Below, in pieces: positions 52,035-61,105 of a stretch of DNA of 64,000 bases. Position 1 is the stretch's first letter. Each line of letters begins with the position of its first letter. The stretch is taken from positions 96,964-160,963 of the forward strand of contig CANIOW010000002.1 of assembly GCA_947469285.1 (NCBI GenBank), given 5' to 3'. The notes under the pieces are model-generated. The model worked only from the letters and a program-made list of their open reading frames with translations. It was not told where the DNA came from and searched no databases. The position numbers were made by a program, and so were the translations under genes. This stretch comes from Gammaproteobacteria bacterium (lineage in GTDB: Bacteria; Pseudomonadota; Gammaproteobacteria; Steroidobacterales; Steroidobacteraceae).

Positions 52035-53153
52035 ATGAGCACATTTCACGGTTCTCCAAACTTTGCGCATGGTCAAACCGAAACGATCGGCATCCTGCTG
52101 GTCAATCTCGGCACGCCCGATGCGCCCACGCCCAAAGCAGTGCGCCGCTATCTCAAAGAATTCCTCTCGGACCCGCGCGTCGTCGAAGTGCCACGGCTGC
52201 TCTGGTGGCTGATACTAAATGGCATCATCCTCAACCTCCGCCCACGTCGCAGTGCGCACGCTTACGCGCAGGTGTGGACCGCAGAGGGTTCACCGCTGCT
52301 GGTGCTCACGCGCCGCGTCGCCGCACGGCTGCAGCAAGCGCTCGACGCGGCCCGACCAGCTGCAGCGGGTCGGCTACTGGTCGAAGTGGGCATGACCTAC
52401 GGCAACCCTTCACTGCCCGTCGCCCTGCACCGGCTGCAAGCGGCCGGTGCGCGCCGCCTGCTGGTACTGCCGCTTTACCCGCAGTACTCCGGCACCACCA
52501 CGGCAGCCATCTTCGACCGCGTAACGCGCGAACTGACCCAATGGCGTTGGGTACCGGAACTGCGCTTTGTGAATGGTTGGCACGACCACCCGCGTTACTT
52601 GCAGGCGCTTGCCAACAGCGTACGTGCCCACTGGGCAACCCAGGGTCGTCAGCATTTGCTGTTTTCCTTCCACAGCATCCCCCGGCGATATCTGCTGGAA
52701 GGCGACCCGTACCATTGCTTCTGTCAGGCCACTGCGCGCGGCGTGGCGACTGCGCTGGGGCTGGCGCCGCAAGAATGGTCCGTGGCGTTCCAGTCGCGCA
52801 TTGGCCGGCAGGAATGGCTGAAGCCCTATACCGACATCGTACTCACCGACTACGCACAACAAGGCCCCAAGGGCGTCACGGTCATCTGTCCGGGTTTTTC
52901 CACCGACTGCCTGGAGACACTCGAGGAAATCGCCATTCGCGGGCAGGCCGATTTCCTGGCCGCTGGTGGTGAGTCGTTTAGCTATGTGCCGGCGCTGAAT
53001 GACAGTGACGCCCATGCCGACTTGCTGGCGGCCGTGGTGCTGCAGCATGCCGCAGGGTGGCCCGAGGCCGCGCCGGACCATGATCCGCAAGCTGCACGCG
53101 TAGCGGCGACGGAAGCCCAGCAGCGCGCCCTGGCGCTTGGGGCGGAGCGGTGA
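52035..53153 (+). CDS. hemH: Ferrochelatase
   Basis: The enzyme inserts ferrous iron into protoporphyrin IX, the final step of haem synthesis. The 372-residue protein begins GILLVNLGTPDAPTPKAVRRYLKEFLSDPRVVEVP and has LLFSFHSIPRRYL with the catalytic histidine and VICPGFSTDCLETLEEI. It is coupled to a VOC gene downstream (GTGA overlap) and shares haem synthesis with the convergent hemN. Confidence 0.96.
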   Translation: MSTFHGSPNFAHGQTETIGILLVNLGTPDAPTPKAVRRYLKEFLSDPRVVEVPRLLWWLILNGIILNLRPRRSAHAYAQVWTAEGSPLLVLTRRVAARLQQALDAARPAAAGRLLVEVGMTYGNPSLPVALHRLQAAGARRLLVLPLYPQYSGTTTAAIFDRVTRELTQWRWVPELRFVNGWHDHPRYLQALANSVRAHWATQGRQHLLFSFHSIPRRYLLEGDPYHCFCQATARGVATALGLAPQEWSVAFQSRIGRQEWLKPYTDIVLTDYAQQGPKGVTVICPGFSTDCLETLEEIAIRGQADFLAAGGESFSYVPALNDSDAHADLLAAVVLQHAAGWPEAAPDHDPQAARVAATEAQQRALALGAER

Positions 53154-53866
53154 CCGAAGGGCCACTCGGCCGCTTTTTGGAACTGGCGCTGTCCACCCGC
53201 GATCTACTGGGTCTCTATCATTGTCTACAGGCGCTCGGCTTCACCGAGGCACCCACCACGGATGCGCGCACAGCGGGTTATGCCGTGTTCACCGACGGAC
53301 GCATAACGCTGGGTCTGCACGAGGCCGCGACCCCGACAGCCGCGGCACTGGTGTTCGTGCGACCAGAGCTGCGTGCCCTGGCCACGGCACTAACCGTGCG
53401 CGGTATCGAACTACAATCGCTGCAGCTAGATGACGGCGCGCCTCACGAACTCACCTTGCAAGACCCCGACGGACAGACGCTCTGTCTGCGCGAAGCACGC
53501 ACCTTCTCCACACCGCACATTGAGCGGGCAGCAGACCCGGGCTGGTTCACGGAGCTGATGCTGCCCGTCACCGAGCTGCCCGTGGCCATCGCCTTCTGGG
53601 AAGCCTTGGGCTTCGTGCATCTGGGCGAGGAACGCACTCCCTGGCCGCATGCGGTGCTGACCAGTGACACCCTGAACCTGGGCCTGTACCCGCGGCAACG
53701 GCTAGACCGCCCGGGGCTTTTGTTTCAATCAGAGTCCGTCAGCGACGTTCAACGCCGCTTCGAGCACAGCGGCCTCCCGACACGTCGCTTCACCGACAGC
53801 GGCGTTGAGCTGCTAAACGCCCACCTGCCGGACGGCACGCCGCTCTGGGTAGCGAGCGACGTCTGA
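53150..53866 (+). CDS. Two-domain VOC-family protein
   Basis: This 238-residue protein contains two VOC repeats: residues about 8-115 (ELALSTRDLLGLYHCLQALGF) and about 125-235 (ELMLPVTELPVAIAFWEALGFVHLG). Each has the beta-alpha-beta-beta-beta layout, as in ring-cleavage dioxygenases and bleomycin-binding proteins. Metal-ligand residues are not clearly conserved. The GTG start overlaps the hemH stop (GTGA). Function is unknown. Confidence 0.82.
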   Translation: MTEGPLGRFLELALSTRDLLGLYHCLQALGFTEAPTTDARTAGYAVFTDGRITLGLHEAATPTAAALVFVRPELRALATALTVRGIELQSLQLDDGAPHELTLQDPDGQTLCLREARTFSTPHIERAADPGWFTELMLPVTELPVAIAFWEALGFVHLGEERTPWPHAVLTSDTLNLGLYPRQRLDRPGLLFQSESVSDVQRRFEHSGLPTRRFTDSGVELLNAHLPDGTPLWVASDV

Positions 53867-53868
53867 AC

Positions 53869-55254
53869 TCAAACCGTCTGCGAGTGGCGCGCCGGCCCCG
53901 CCAGCACTGGCGCCTGTAGATACGCGTCGAACACCATCGCCACATTGCGCATCAAGGGTCGACCCACCGGCGTCAGCCGCAAACCCTGCGGCTCGCGCAC
54001 TACCAGGCCATCGTGAATCATCGGCTCCAGCGCCACCAGCTCACCAGCGAAATAGTCGGTGAAGTCCAAACCGAAACGCGCCTCCACCTCGGTGAACGAC
54101 ATCACGGTGTCACACATCAAGCGCTGAATGACATGGCGGCGGATGAAATCATCCTGCGTTAACTGCACGCCCCGCTCAATCGGTAGCCGTCCTTCTGCCA
54201 GCGGCGCGTAGTAACCCTCCAGCGTCTTCAGGTTCTGCACGTAAGCATCGCCTACTTGCGAAATAGCGCTCATGCCCAGCCCCAGCAAGTCCGTGCCACC
54301 TTGTGTTGAATAGCCTTGAAAATTACGCACCAAGGTTCCTTCACGTTGCGCCCGCACCAGCTCATCGGTCGGCAGCGCAAAATGGTCCAGCCCTAAATAC
54401 ACATAACCCTCGGCCGTCAAGCGCTCCACCGCGAGCCCCAATAACCGCAGCCGGGTGGCGGCAGTGGGCAAAGCCCGCGCATCGATGTGTTTTTGCGCCT
54501 TAAACAGTTGCGGCAGATGCGCATACCCATAGACTGCCACGCGGTCCGGCCGCAGCTCCGCCACCGCTGCAAGGGTGCGGGTGAAGGTGCTCTCCGTCTG
54601 GCAGGGCAAGCCATAAATGAGATCCACCGACACCGACTCGAACCGCGCCTGACGCGCCGCATCGATGACCGTGCGTACCTGTTCGAGCGGTTGTACGCGG
54701 TTCACAGCGGCCTGCACCACCGGATCAATATCCTGCACGCCAAGGCTTATGCGATTGAACCCCATGTCGGCCAGTGACTGAATATCGGCGGCAACCACGG
54801 TGCGCGGGTCCACTTCAATGGCAAATTCCCTTCCGGCGCCGGTATTCAGCCGAAAGTGCTGACCGAGGTGGGTGAGGGTGGCCGCAAGCTGGGTGGGCGT
54901 AAGGAAAGTGGGCGAGCCACCGCCAAAGTGCAACTGATCCACCACTCGCGCACCCTCAAGCTGCGCACCGCGCAGACGAATTTCCTCGTTCAGATAGGTG
55001 AGGTAATTGGCCGCCGCCGCCGTATTGCGGGTGATGATCCGCGTACAGCCACAGTAGAAACAGGGGCTGGCGCAAAACGGCACATGCACGTAAACCGACA
55101 CCGGACCTGCGGTAGCGTTGGTAGCGGCCACCGCCGCCGTATAGGCCGCCTCAGCCACCACCGGACTAAACCGCACCGCCGTGGGGTAAGAGGTATAGCG
55201 CGGACCCGGGCGGTCATAGCGGGCCACCAAGGCCGCATCAAATTGGACATTCAT
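53869..55254 (-). CDS. hemN: Oxygen-independent coproporphyrinogen III dehydrogenase
   Basis: This radical SAM enzyme of haem synthesis acts when oxygen is low. The 461-residue protein has the cluster motif at Cys61, Cys65 and Cys68 (HVPFCASPCFYCGC, with the extra Cys70 of true HemN), YTSYPTAVRFS near the start, and a C-terminal HemN domain. The ATG at 55254 has no Shine-Dalgarno. No clear FNR box (TTGAT-N4-ATCAA) is seen in the 172 bp upstream. It converges on the VOC gene with 2 bp between. Confidence 0.95.
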   Translation of the reverse strand: MNVQFDAALVARYDRPGPRYTSYPTAVRFSPVVAEAAYTAAVAATNATAGPVSVYVHVPFCASPCFYCGCTRIITRNTAAAANYLTYLNEEIRLRGAQLEGARVVDQLHFGGGSPTFLTPTQLAATLTHLGQHFRLNTGAGREFAIEVDPRTVVAADIQSLADMGFNRISLGVQDIDPVVQAAVNRVQPLEQVRTVIDAARQARFESVSVDLIYGLPCQTESTFTRTLAAVAELRPDRVAVYGYAHLPQLFKAQKHIDARALPTAATRLRLLGLAVERLTAEGYVYLGLDHFALPTDELVRAQREGTLVRNFQGYSTQGGTDLLGLGMSAISQVGDAYVQNLKTLEGYYAPLAEGRLPIERGVQLTQDDFIRRHVIQRLMCDTVMSFTEVEARFGLDFTDYFAGELVALEPMIHDGLVVREPQGLRLTPVGRPLMRNVAMVFDAYLQAPVLAGPARHSQTV

Positions 55255-55426
55255 GGGAGGTAGCTTGCGCGCGCGGCAACGCGCCGGGAATCCGCATTAA
55301 TACGCAGATTATTCCGCCTCAACCACGACACAAACGTGGCAGCTCCAACACAACAGCGCTAGCATCTGTTCCCTGCACGGCGTCCGTCTGGGCGTCTCAC
55401 CTGTTGCTCTGTACTGGACGCTTTCA

Positions 55427-57541
55427 ATGCACCGTCTGCCCACGACCGTTTCCGCTGCCGCCACGAAGCTCCTGGCCGGCCTCCTGACACTGCTGTTGGC
55501 CACGGCAGCGGCACCTCGAGCGCAGGCGGAAGAAGGCATGTGGACCTTCGACAACCCACCGCGGGCGCTGGTGAAAGCGCGTTACGGTGTAGACCTGGAC
55601 GCCGCCTGGCTGCGCCGCGCGCGCTTGGGAGCGGTGCGTATCGATGGCGGCTGCAGTGCCTCACTGGTGTCGCGGGAAGGGCTGGTGCTGACGAACCACC
55701 ACTGTGTGGAGTCTTGCCTCTCGCAGCACTCGACGCAGGAACAAGACCTCTACGCCACCGGGTTTGTCTCTGGCACGCGCGCAGCAGAGCTGCCCTGCTC
55801 CGGCATGACGCTGTCGGTGTTGGTGGATCTACAAGCAGTGACCGCACAGGTACTGACGGCGACCGCCGGCATTCCCGCCGTAGAAGCTAACGCGGCGCGC
55901 AAGAAGGTGCTCACCCAGTTGGAGGCCGCCTGCGAAGCCGCCGCCGCTAACCTGCAGACGGGTCCGCGCAAGTGTGAAAGCGTGCGGCTGTATCAGGGCG
56001 GGCAGTACTGGATGTACCAGTACCGACGCTACACCGATGTGAGACTCGCCTTTTCACCCGAGATTGCGGCGGCGCAGTTCGGTGGTGACGTCGACAACTT
56101 CCAGTTTCCGCGCTGGAACCTCGACATGGCGCTGCTGCGGGTTTATGACCACCAACAGCCAGCCGCCACTCCCGACGCCCTGCAGATCGACTTCAAAGGC
56201 CCAGCGGCAGGCGATGCGGTGTTTGTCGTTGGTCACCCGGGCACCACCCAGCGGCTGCTCACCGTGGCCGACCTGGAGTTCCAGCGCCAAGTAGTGCTGC
56301 CCGCCACCTTGTTCCGCAGCCAGGAACTGCGCGGACGCCTAATCCAGTTCGCCAAGCAGAGCGAGGCAGCCGCCCGCATCACTGAAGAGCCGCTGTTGTC
56401 GCTGGAGAACGGCATCAAAGTCCGTCGCAAGCAAAACGACGCCTTGCTCGATAGCCGCTTCATGGCGGCCAAGCAGGCCGAAGAAACGCAGCTGCGCGCG
56501 GCCGTGGCGGCCAACCCGCTATTGGCCGCAGAGCTCGGCGACCCCTGGGCGCTGAATACGGCTGCACTGCAAAGTTATCGCGATCTTTATGCCGACTATA
56601 GCTACATCGAAAGCGGAGTGGCCTTCGGTGGTAGCCAGCTCTTTGCGCACGCTCGCCGTCTGGTACGTGCCGCGGCCGAACGGGAGAAACCCAATGAGCA
56701 ACGGCTGCGCGAATTTACCGATGCCCGCCTGCCCGCCGTCGCGGCGGCCGTCTTCAACGCCACGCCAACCGAAACTCCGCTGGAGAAACTGCGCCTCAGC
56801 TTTGGGTTAGAGCGCATGCGCGAACTGCTGGGCCCAGACCACCCGTTCGTCCGGCAAGTGCTGGGGCGCGAGTCGCCCGATGTCGTCGCCGCCCGCTTAG
56901 TGGACAGCACCACCCTGGCGGACCCGAACGTGCGCCAGGCGTTGTATGCAGGCGGGGTAGCGGCCATGGCAGCCTCCACCGACCCCTTCATCCTGCTGGC
57001 GCTGGCCATCGACCCACCAGCACGCCAGCTGCGCCAACAATACGAAGACACCGTGGAGGCACCGTTGGCCACGGCTGCCGAACGCATTGCCCGCGCACGC
57101 TTTGCCGTGCTCGGCACCGGCACCTACCCCGACGCCACTTTCACCCTGCGCCTCTCTTATGGAGCAGTGCAAGGCTGGACTGAAAATGGGCGGGCCGTCG
57201 ACCCCTTCACACGCCTGGGCGGCGCCTTTGAGCGGCAGACGGGTGAGCGGCCTTTTGCCTTACCAGCGCGCTGGCTCGCCGCCAAAGACCGGCTCAACGC
57301 AGCCACCCCCTACAATTTTTCCAGCACCAACGACATCATCGGCGGCAACTCCGGCAGTCCGGTGTTAAATGCCAAGGGCAACGTGATCGGCTTGGCCTTC
57401 GACGGCAACTTGCACAGCATCGCTGGCGCGTATGGCTATGACGGCGTCTTGAACCGCACGGTGTCGGTGGACACGGCAGTCATCAAAGAAGCGTTAGGCA
57501 AAATCTACGGCACGGCGCTGCTGCAGGAGCTAGAGCGCTGA
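55427..57541 (+). CDS. S46-family dipeptidyl-peptidase
   Basis: This 704-residue secreted peptidase has a signal peptide cleaved after RAQA (about residue 34). The chymotrypsin-like triad is visible: His92 in LTNHHCVES, Asp in FGGDVDNFQFPRWNLD, and Ser in GGNSGSPVLNAKG. This spacing is typical of DPP7/DPP11 enzymes, which remove dipeptides from peptide N-termini in the periplasm. The residues after the serine read GLAFDGN, with glycine at the position that, as I recall, separates DPP7-like from DPP11-like enzymes. It is coupled to the depolymerase-like gene. Confidence 0.92.
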   Translation: MHRLPTTVSAAATKLLAGLLTLLLATAAAPRAQAEEGMWTFDNPPRALVKARYGVDLDAAWLRRARLGAVRIDGGCSASLVSREGLVLTNHHCVESCLSQHSTQEQDLYATGFVSGTRAAELPCSGMTLSVLVDLQAVTAQVLTATAGIPAVEANAARKKVLTQLEAACEAAAANLQTGPRKCESVRLYQGGQYWMYQYRRYTDVRLAFSPEIAAAQFGGDVDNFQFPRWNLDMALLRVYDHQQPAATPDALQIDFKGPAAGDAVFVVGHPGTTQRLLTVADLEFQRQVVLPATLFRSQELRGRLIQFAKQSEAAARITEEPLLSLENGIKVRRKQNDALLDSRFMAAKQAEETQLRAAVAANPLLAAELGDPWALNTAALQSYRDLYADYSYIESGVAFGGSQLFAHARRLVRAAAEREKPNEQRLREFTDARLPAVAAAVFNATPTETPLEKLRLSFGLERMRELLGPDHPFVRQVLGRESPDVVAARLVDSTTLADPNVRQALYAGGVAAMAASTDPFILLALAIDPPARQLRQQYEDTVEAPLATAAERIARARFAVLGTGTYPDATFTLRLSYGAVQGWTENGRAVDPFTRLGGAFERQTGERPFALPARWLAAKDRLNAATPYNFSSTNDIIGGNSGSPVLNAKGNVIGLAFDGNLHSIAGAYGYDGVLNRTVSVDTAVIKEALGKIYGTALLQELER

Positions 57542-58623
57542 ACGCCCCACCACTCACGCGGCCCCTGTGGGCACTGGCGACGCTAGCGGCACTGGTGGCA
57601 CCGCTTACCCTGGCCCTACCAGGCTGCACCCCGCGCAGCGCAGGGCCCCACCTGCCGGCACTGGGAATCAACAGTGCCTTGACTACCGTGTCAGGGCTGT
57701 CCGCTGGTGGCTATATGGCCGCCCAGTATCAAGTAGCCTTCGCTGGTGAAGTCAAAGGTATCGGTCTGTTTGCCGCGGGTCCATGGAACTGTGCTCGTGG
57801 CAGCCGGCAACTGGCACTGCAAGATTGTGCTAACGCGTCCACCTCGGCGCCACCGGTGCCCTTGCTGCTGGAGACGCTACGGGCGCTCGCCGCTACCGGC
57901 GCCGTGGCGCCCACCGCATTGCTAGCGGATGACCGCGTGTGGATTTTCCGCGGCACACGGGATTCGCGAGTCGTCGCGCCAGTCACCGACGCGCTGGTAA
58001 AGTTTTATCGCGCACTGCTTATGCCAGCGCAGATCACCACCGTGTTTGCGGTGCCGGCGGGCCACGGACTGCCAACGCTTGCCAATGCGCCGAGCGTGGC
58101 CTGTGGTGACAGCGCAGCGCCGTATCTCAACGCCTGCGCTTACGACGGCGCCGGTGAAATGCTCCAAGCGATCACCGCCCGGAACGGCGGCGAGCTCGAC
58201 ACACCGCCGACTCCGCAGACCGACAGCACCGGACCGGCCACGGGTCGGTTGTTGCACTTCGATCAACGCCCTTACGACCCGACCGGCCAGCTCGGCCCTA
58301 CCGGTTATCTCTATGTGCCCGAGCTCTGTCGGGCGGCAGCGGCGCACTGCCAGCTGCATATCGCTTTTCATGGCTGCCAACAAGGTAGCGATGCGATCGG
58401 CCAAACATTTGTCCGCGCGGCTGGTTACAACCGCTGGGCCGCCACTTACCATCTGGTCGTGCTCTATCCGCAGGTAGCGCCCAGCCGGGCGCTGCCGTTC
58501 AATCCACTCGGCTGCTGGGACTGGTGGGGCTATACCGGTGCGAACTACACCAGCCGCAGCGCACCGCAGCTGGCCGCGGTCCATGCCATGGTCGAAGCGC
58601 TGGCGCTTACTCCGGAACGCTAA
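57538..58623 (+). CDS. PHB-depolymerase-like lipoprotein, apparent CTG start
   Basis: This 361-residue protein resembles extracellular poly(3-hydroxybutyrate) depolymerases: lipase box GLSAGGYMAAQ, GTRDSRV for the acid, AFHGCQQ for the oxyanion loop, and NPLGCWDWWGY. The first ATG/GTG in frame (GTG 57595) leaves no complete signal peptide. Extending to a CTG at 57538 gives NAPPLTRPLWALATLAALV ending in a lipobox LPGC, with AGGAG 8 nt before it. The CTG overlaps the peptidase stop as CTGA. The 3' end overlaps the oligomer hydrolase gene by 17 bp. Confidence 0.8.
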   Translation: MNAPPLTRPLWALATLAALVAPLTLALPGCTPRSAGPHLPALGINSALTTVSGLSAGGYMAAQYQVAFAGEVKGIGLFAAGPWNCARGSRQLALQDCANASTSAPPVPLLLETLRALAATGAVAPTALLADDRVWIFRGTRDSRVVAPVTDALVKFYRALLMPAQITTVFAVPAGHGLPTLANAPSVACGDSAAPYLNACAYDGAGEMLQAITARNGGELDTPPTPQTDSTGPATGRLLHFDQRPYDPTGQLGPTGYLYVPELCRAAAAHCQLHIAFHGCQQGSDAIGQTFVRAAGYNRWAATYHLVVLYPQVAPSRALPFNPLGCWDWWGYTGANYTSRSAPQLAAVHAMVEALALTPER

Positions 58624-60454
58624 GGCGCACACCCTCGAACAGCACCGCATCAGCGCCGGGCTGCTCGCGCAGCACGCCGATCTGGGCCGGCTCCAGCGGT
58701 GCCAGTGCCGCGCCACGCGGGGAGCTGCGTAGCACCTGACTGGGTGGTAGCGCGGCACCACCGTCGAGCCGCGCCACGAGCCGTGACAAGCCCGCTTCCA
58801 GCTGCGCGGTCAAGGGCACATAGCGGCTCGCCAGGCCCGGCAGCGCGAGATACCCGTCAAAATGCTGGGCGTGCTGCACTTCGTAGTAGCGCAGCTGCGT
58901 CGCGCCCTGCTGCAAGGCCAAAGCATAGTACGCACGCGACGCATGGTTCACCGCAATCAGGCCATCGGCGCGGCCATGGTAGAGCAGTACCGGGCGCTCA
59001 TCCAAACGGCCGGTCATCGTGGCTTCACGCAAACCCGCCTGCACGCGCGCCTGTAGTGCAACTTCCGCAGGCAGGCTATTTGCGGCCGTTCCTGACAGCG
59101 GCTGCGCCAAGGCATGGAAGCACTGCGACAGGAAAGCACTCCCGGCATCGGCCACCGCTGGCGCCGTGCCTGCCACGAGCGGCGCCAAGGCATGGACCGC
59201 GCCAGCAGGAGCCAACCCGTTACCGTCAGTGAACAGCAAGGACAGCTCGCCGGCCTGCAAGGCACGCGGGGTGCCCATGGCATCGGTGGCTGCAAACCGC
59301 AGACCAAAAGGCGTTTCCGCTGGGCCCGCGCGGGCATAAGCCAGCGTGTAGGAATACGCCACGCCGGGCCAGAGGTGGCCGGCGAGATTGAACGCCGTCA
59401 GCTCGAGTGCCTCGGAGCGAATGCCCAGCGCCAGTAAGTACTCACGCGCTGACCGTGTCAGTGGCGCCGCGGACTGCCAACGAAAATGCTCGCTGGCATA
59501 GGCATACAGGCTACGCCCCGGCGCCGCCAGCACACGGCCTTCCGAGACCACCTCCAGCCCCTGCGTCAGTCCATCAATGAGCACATTGGGCTCGGACACC
59601 ACCGCCCCATCAATCCAGCGCTCGCCATCACGCTCCAGCGCTCGCAGCACGGTGGCGCCACCATTCGAAATGCCGGTCGCCAGAATGCGCACCTGCGACG
59701 GCGCGAAGCGGTGCCCTGCGCGAGCGGGCGGATATTCCTGCGCCAATAGTTGCAGGGCAGCGTCAATGGCCTGCAGCAAATAATCGCCCCACTCGTGCTC
59801 GGGGTTATTGCCGCTCTGCGCGTGCCGAAACAGCACCGTGTGCGGCGCCACATGACCTGGCAACACCGCAGGCGCGAACGACACCCAAGGATCTGACAGA
59901 TTTTGCGTGAGCGTGCCGTCGATGCGCACTGCCGTGCCGCTGTCCACGTCATACACCGCGGTGCCGGCACCCTTGTCGCTGCTCACCAGCGCATAACCCT
60001 GGGACAGCGCCCAAGCACCGGCAATCGGCAGCGCGCCGTAAACCGCACGCGATCCGCTGGCCGCCGCCGCCACCAGACAAGGCTGGCGCGGGTCGAAGTT
60101 CGCCGGAATTTGTAACCAAGCTGTGTGCCGACCGCTGCCATCGGGGCCGGCGAGCGCCACCAGATATTCCACGCCTGACACGCGCTGGCCTGCACGCAAG
60201 CCCCACCAGCGACCGTAGCCGCTCTCGCCCGTCAGCGTCTGCAGCCCACGGTAATTCATGTACACCGCGCGGCGGCGCAGCTCAGCCGGCGTAGGCGCCA
60301 GCGGATCGGCAAACAGTGGCGGCTCGCCTTGCAGACCCTCAAGGCCCAGACCTGCAGTCAGTAGATCATCCGGCGCATCGATGAGCGTACGGCGCACCGG
60401 ACCGAGGAAGCGTGCACGCGGATTGGGTGTTGGTGCGGCATCTCCGGTGGTCAT
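58607..60454 (-). CDS. 3-hydroxybutyrate-oligomer hydrolase
   Basis: This 615-residue protein matches D-3-hydroxybutyrate oligomer hydrolases: LRRRAVYMNYRGLQTLT, GYGRWWG, SGVEYLVAL, SSDKGAGTAVYD and the serine motif TGISNGGATV. The reaction cuts 3HB dimers and oligomers to monomer after polymer depolymerisation. Known members are often secreted, but I see no signal peptide at the N-terminus (MTTGDAAPTPNPRARFLG), so this one may be cytoplasmic. It is last in a minus-strand run with SCO, PepSY and TonB-receptor genes and converges on the depolymerase-like gene. Confidence 0.88.
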   Translation of the reverse strand: MTTGDAAPTPNPRARFLGPVRRTLIDAPDDLLTAGLGLEGLQGEPPLFADPLAPTPAELRRRAVYMNYRGLQTLTGESGYGRWWGLRAGQRVSGVEYLVALAGPDGSGRHTAWLQIPANFDPRQPCLVAAAASGSRAVYGALPIAGAWALSQGYALVSSDKGAGTAVYDVDSGTAVRIDGTLTQNLSDPWVSFAPAVLPGHVAPHTVLFRHAQSGNNPEHEWGDYLLQAIDAALQLLAQEYPPARAGHRFAPSQVRILATGISNGGATVLRALERDGERWIDGAVVSEPNVLIDGLTQGLEVVSEGRVLAAPGRSLYAYASEHFRWQSAAPLTRSAREYLLALGIRSEALELTAFNLAGHLWPGVAYSYTLAYARAGPAETPFGLRFAATDAMGTPRALQAGELSLLFTDGNGLAPAGAVHALAPLVAGTAPAVADAGSAFLSQCFHALAQPLSGTAANSLPAEVALQARVQAGLREATMTGRLDERPVLLYHGRADGLIAVNHASRAYYALALQQGATQLRYYEVQHAQHFDGYLALPGLASRYVPLTAQLEAGLSRLVARLDGGAALPPSQVLRSSPRGAALAPLEPAQIGVLREQPGADAVLFEGVRLSVPE

Positions 60455-60460
60455 GGACTG

Positions 60461-61093
60461 CTACGCCGGCTTTTTAAAACGTCGGACCGCGCGCTCCACG
60501 GCGGCAGCAATCGCCTCGGGCGGCGCACTGGGCAGAAAGGTACGCAGTACCTCACCGTCAGCCGCCACCAGATAGAGCAGTGCCGTATGGTCCGTGACCC
60601 GCGCACCGCCGACTACCGCACCATAGGCGTCCGCCAGCCGTTGCAACCGCAACGGCTCCCCCGTGAGCCCGTGGATACGGTCATCAAACCCGGCCACATA
60701 GCGACTGAGCACCTGCGAGTTATCGGTCTTGGGGTCAATGGTGATCAGTACCGGGTGAACCCTCCCGGCCACGGCTGGCGGCAACCGGCGGAGGACCGCC
60801 GCCACCGTGCTCAGGGTGGCAGGGCAAACATCGGGACACTGCGTAAAGCCGAAGAACACCAATTGGGGTTCGTCCCGCAGATCACCAGCGTGCAGCGTCT
60901 GGCCGGTCGTATCGACCAAGCCGCTGAAGTCAGGCACCGTGCGGCCGGCCTTGCGGTCGGCGCTCTGCTGGCTGCCCAGCAGCGCGGCCACCAGGCCCGC
61001 GCCCAACAGCACGCCCACCACCAGCGTCGACAACAAGGCTTTAGCGGACAAGCCCCGGCGGGCGTGATTGACAGATTTCAGTGATTTGGCCAT
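60461..61093 (-). CDS. SCO/SenC copper-binding protein
   Basis: This 210-residue protein has one N-terminal membrane anchor (residues about 19-40) and a thioredoxin-like domain with the copper site CPDVC (Cys86, Cys90) and His169. It should deliver copper to cytochrome c oxidase or act as a redox protein on the periplasmic side. It starts 12 bp after the PepSY gene with AGGAT upstream and shares that operon. No cytochrome oxidase gene is nearby. Confidence 0.92.
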   Translation of the reverse strand: MAKSLKSVNHARRGLSAKALLSTLVVGVLLGAGLVAALLGSQQSADRKAGRTVPDFSGLVDTTGQTLHAGDLRDEPQLVFFGFTQCPDVCPATLSTVAAVLRRLPPAVAGRVHPVLITIDPKTDNSQVLSRYVAGFDDRIHGLTGEPLRLQRLADAYGAVVGGARVTDHTALLYLVAADGEVLRTFLPSAPPEAIAAAVERAVRRFKKPA

Positions 61094-61105
61094 GGACGCT
61101 ACATC

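Noticed and set aside
55255..55426. FNR box upstream of hemN
   Set aside because: The closest sequence (TTGAG-N4-AATAA) matches the TTGAT-N4-ATCAA consensus poorly in both halves.
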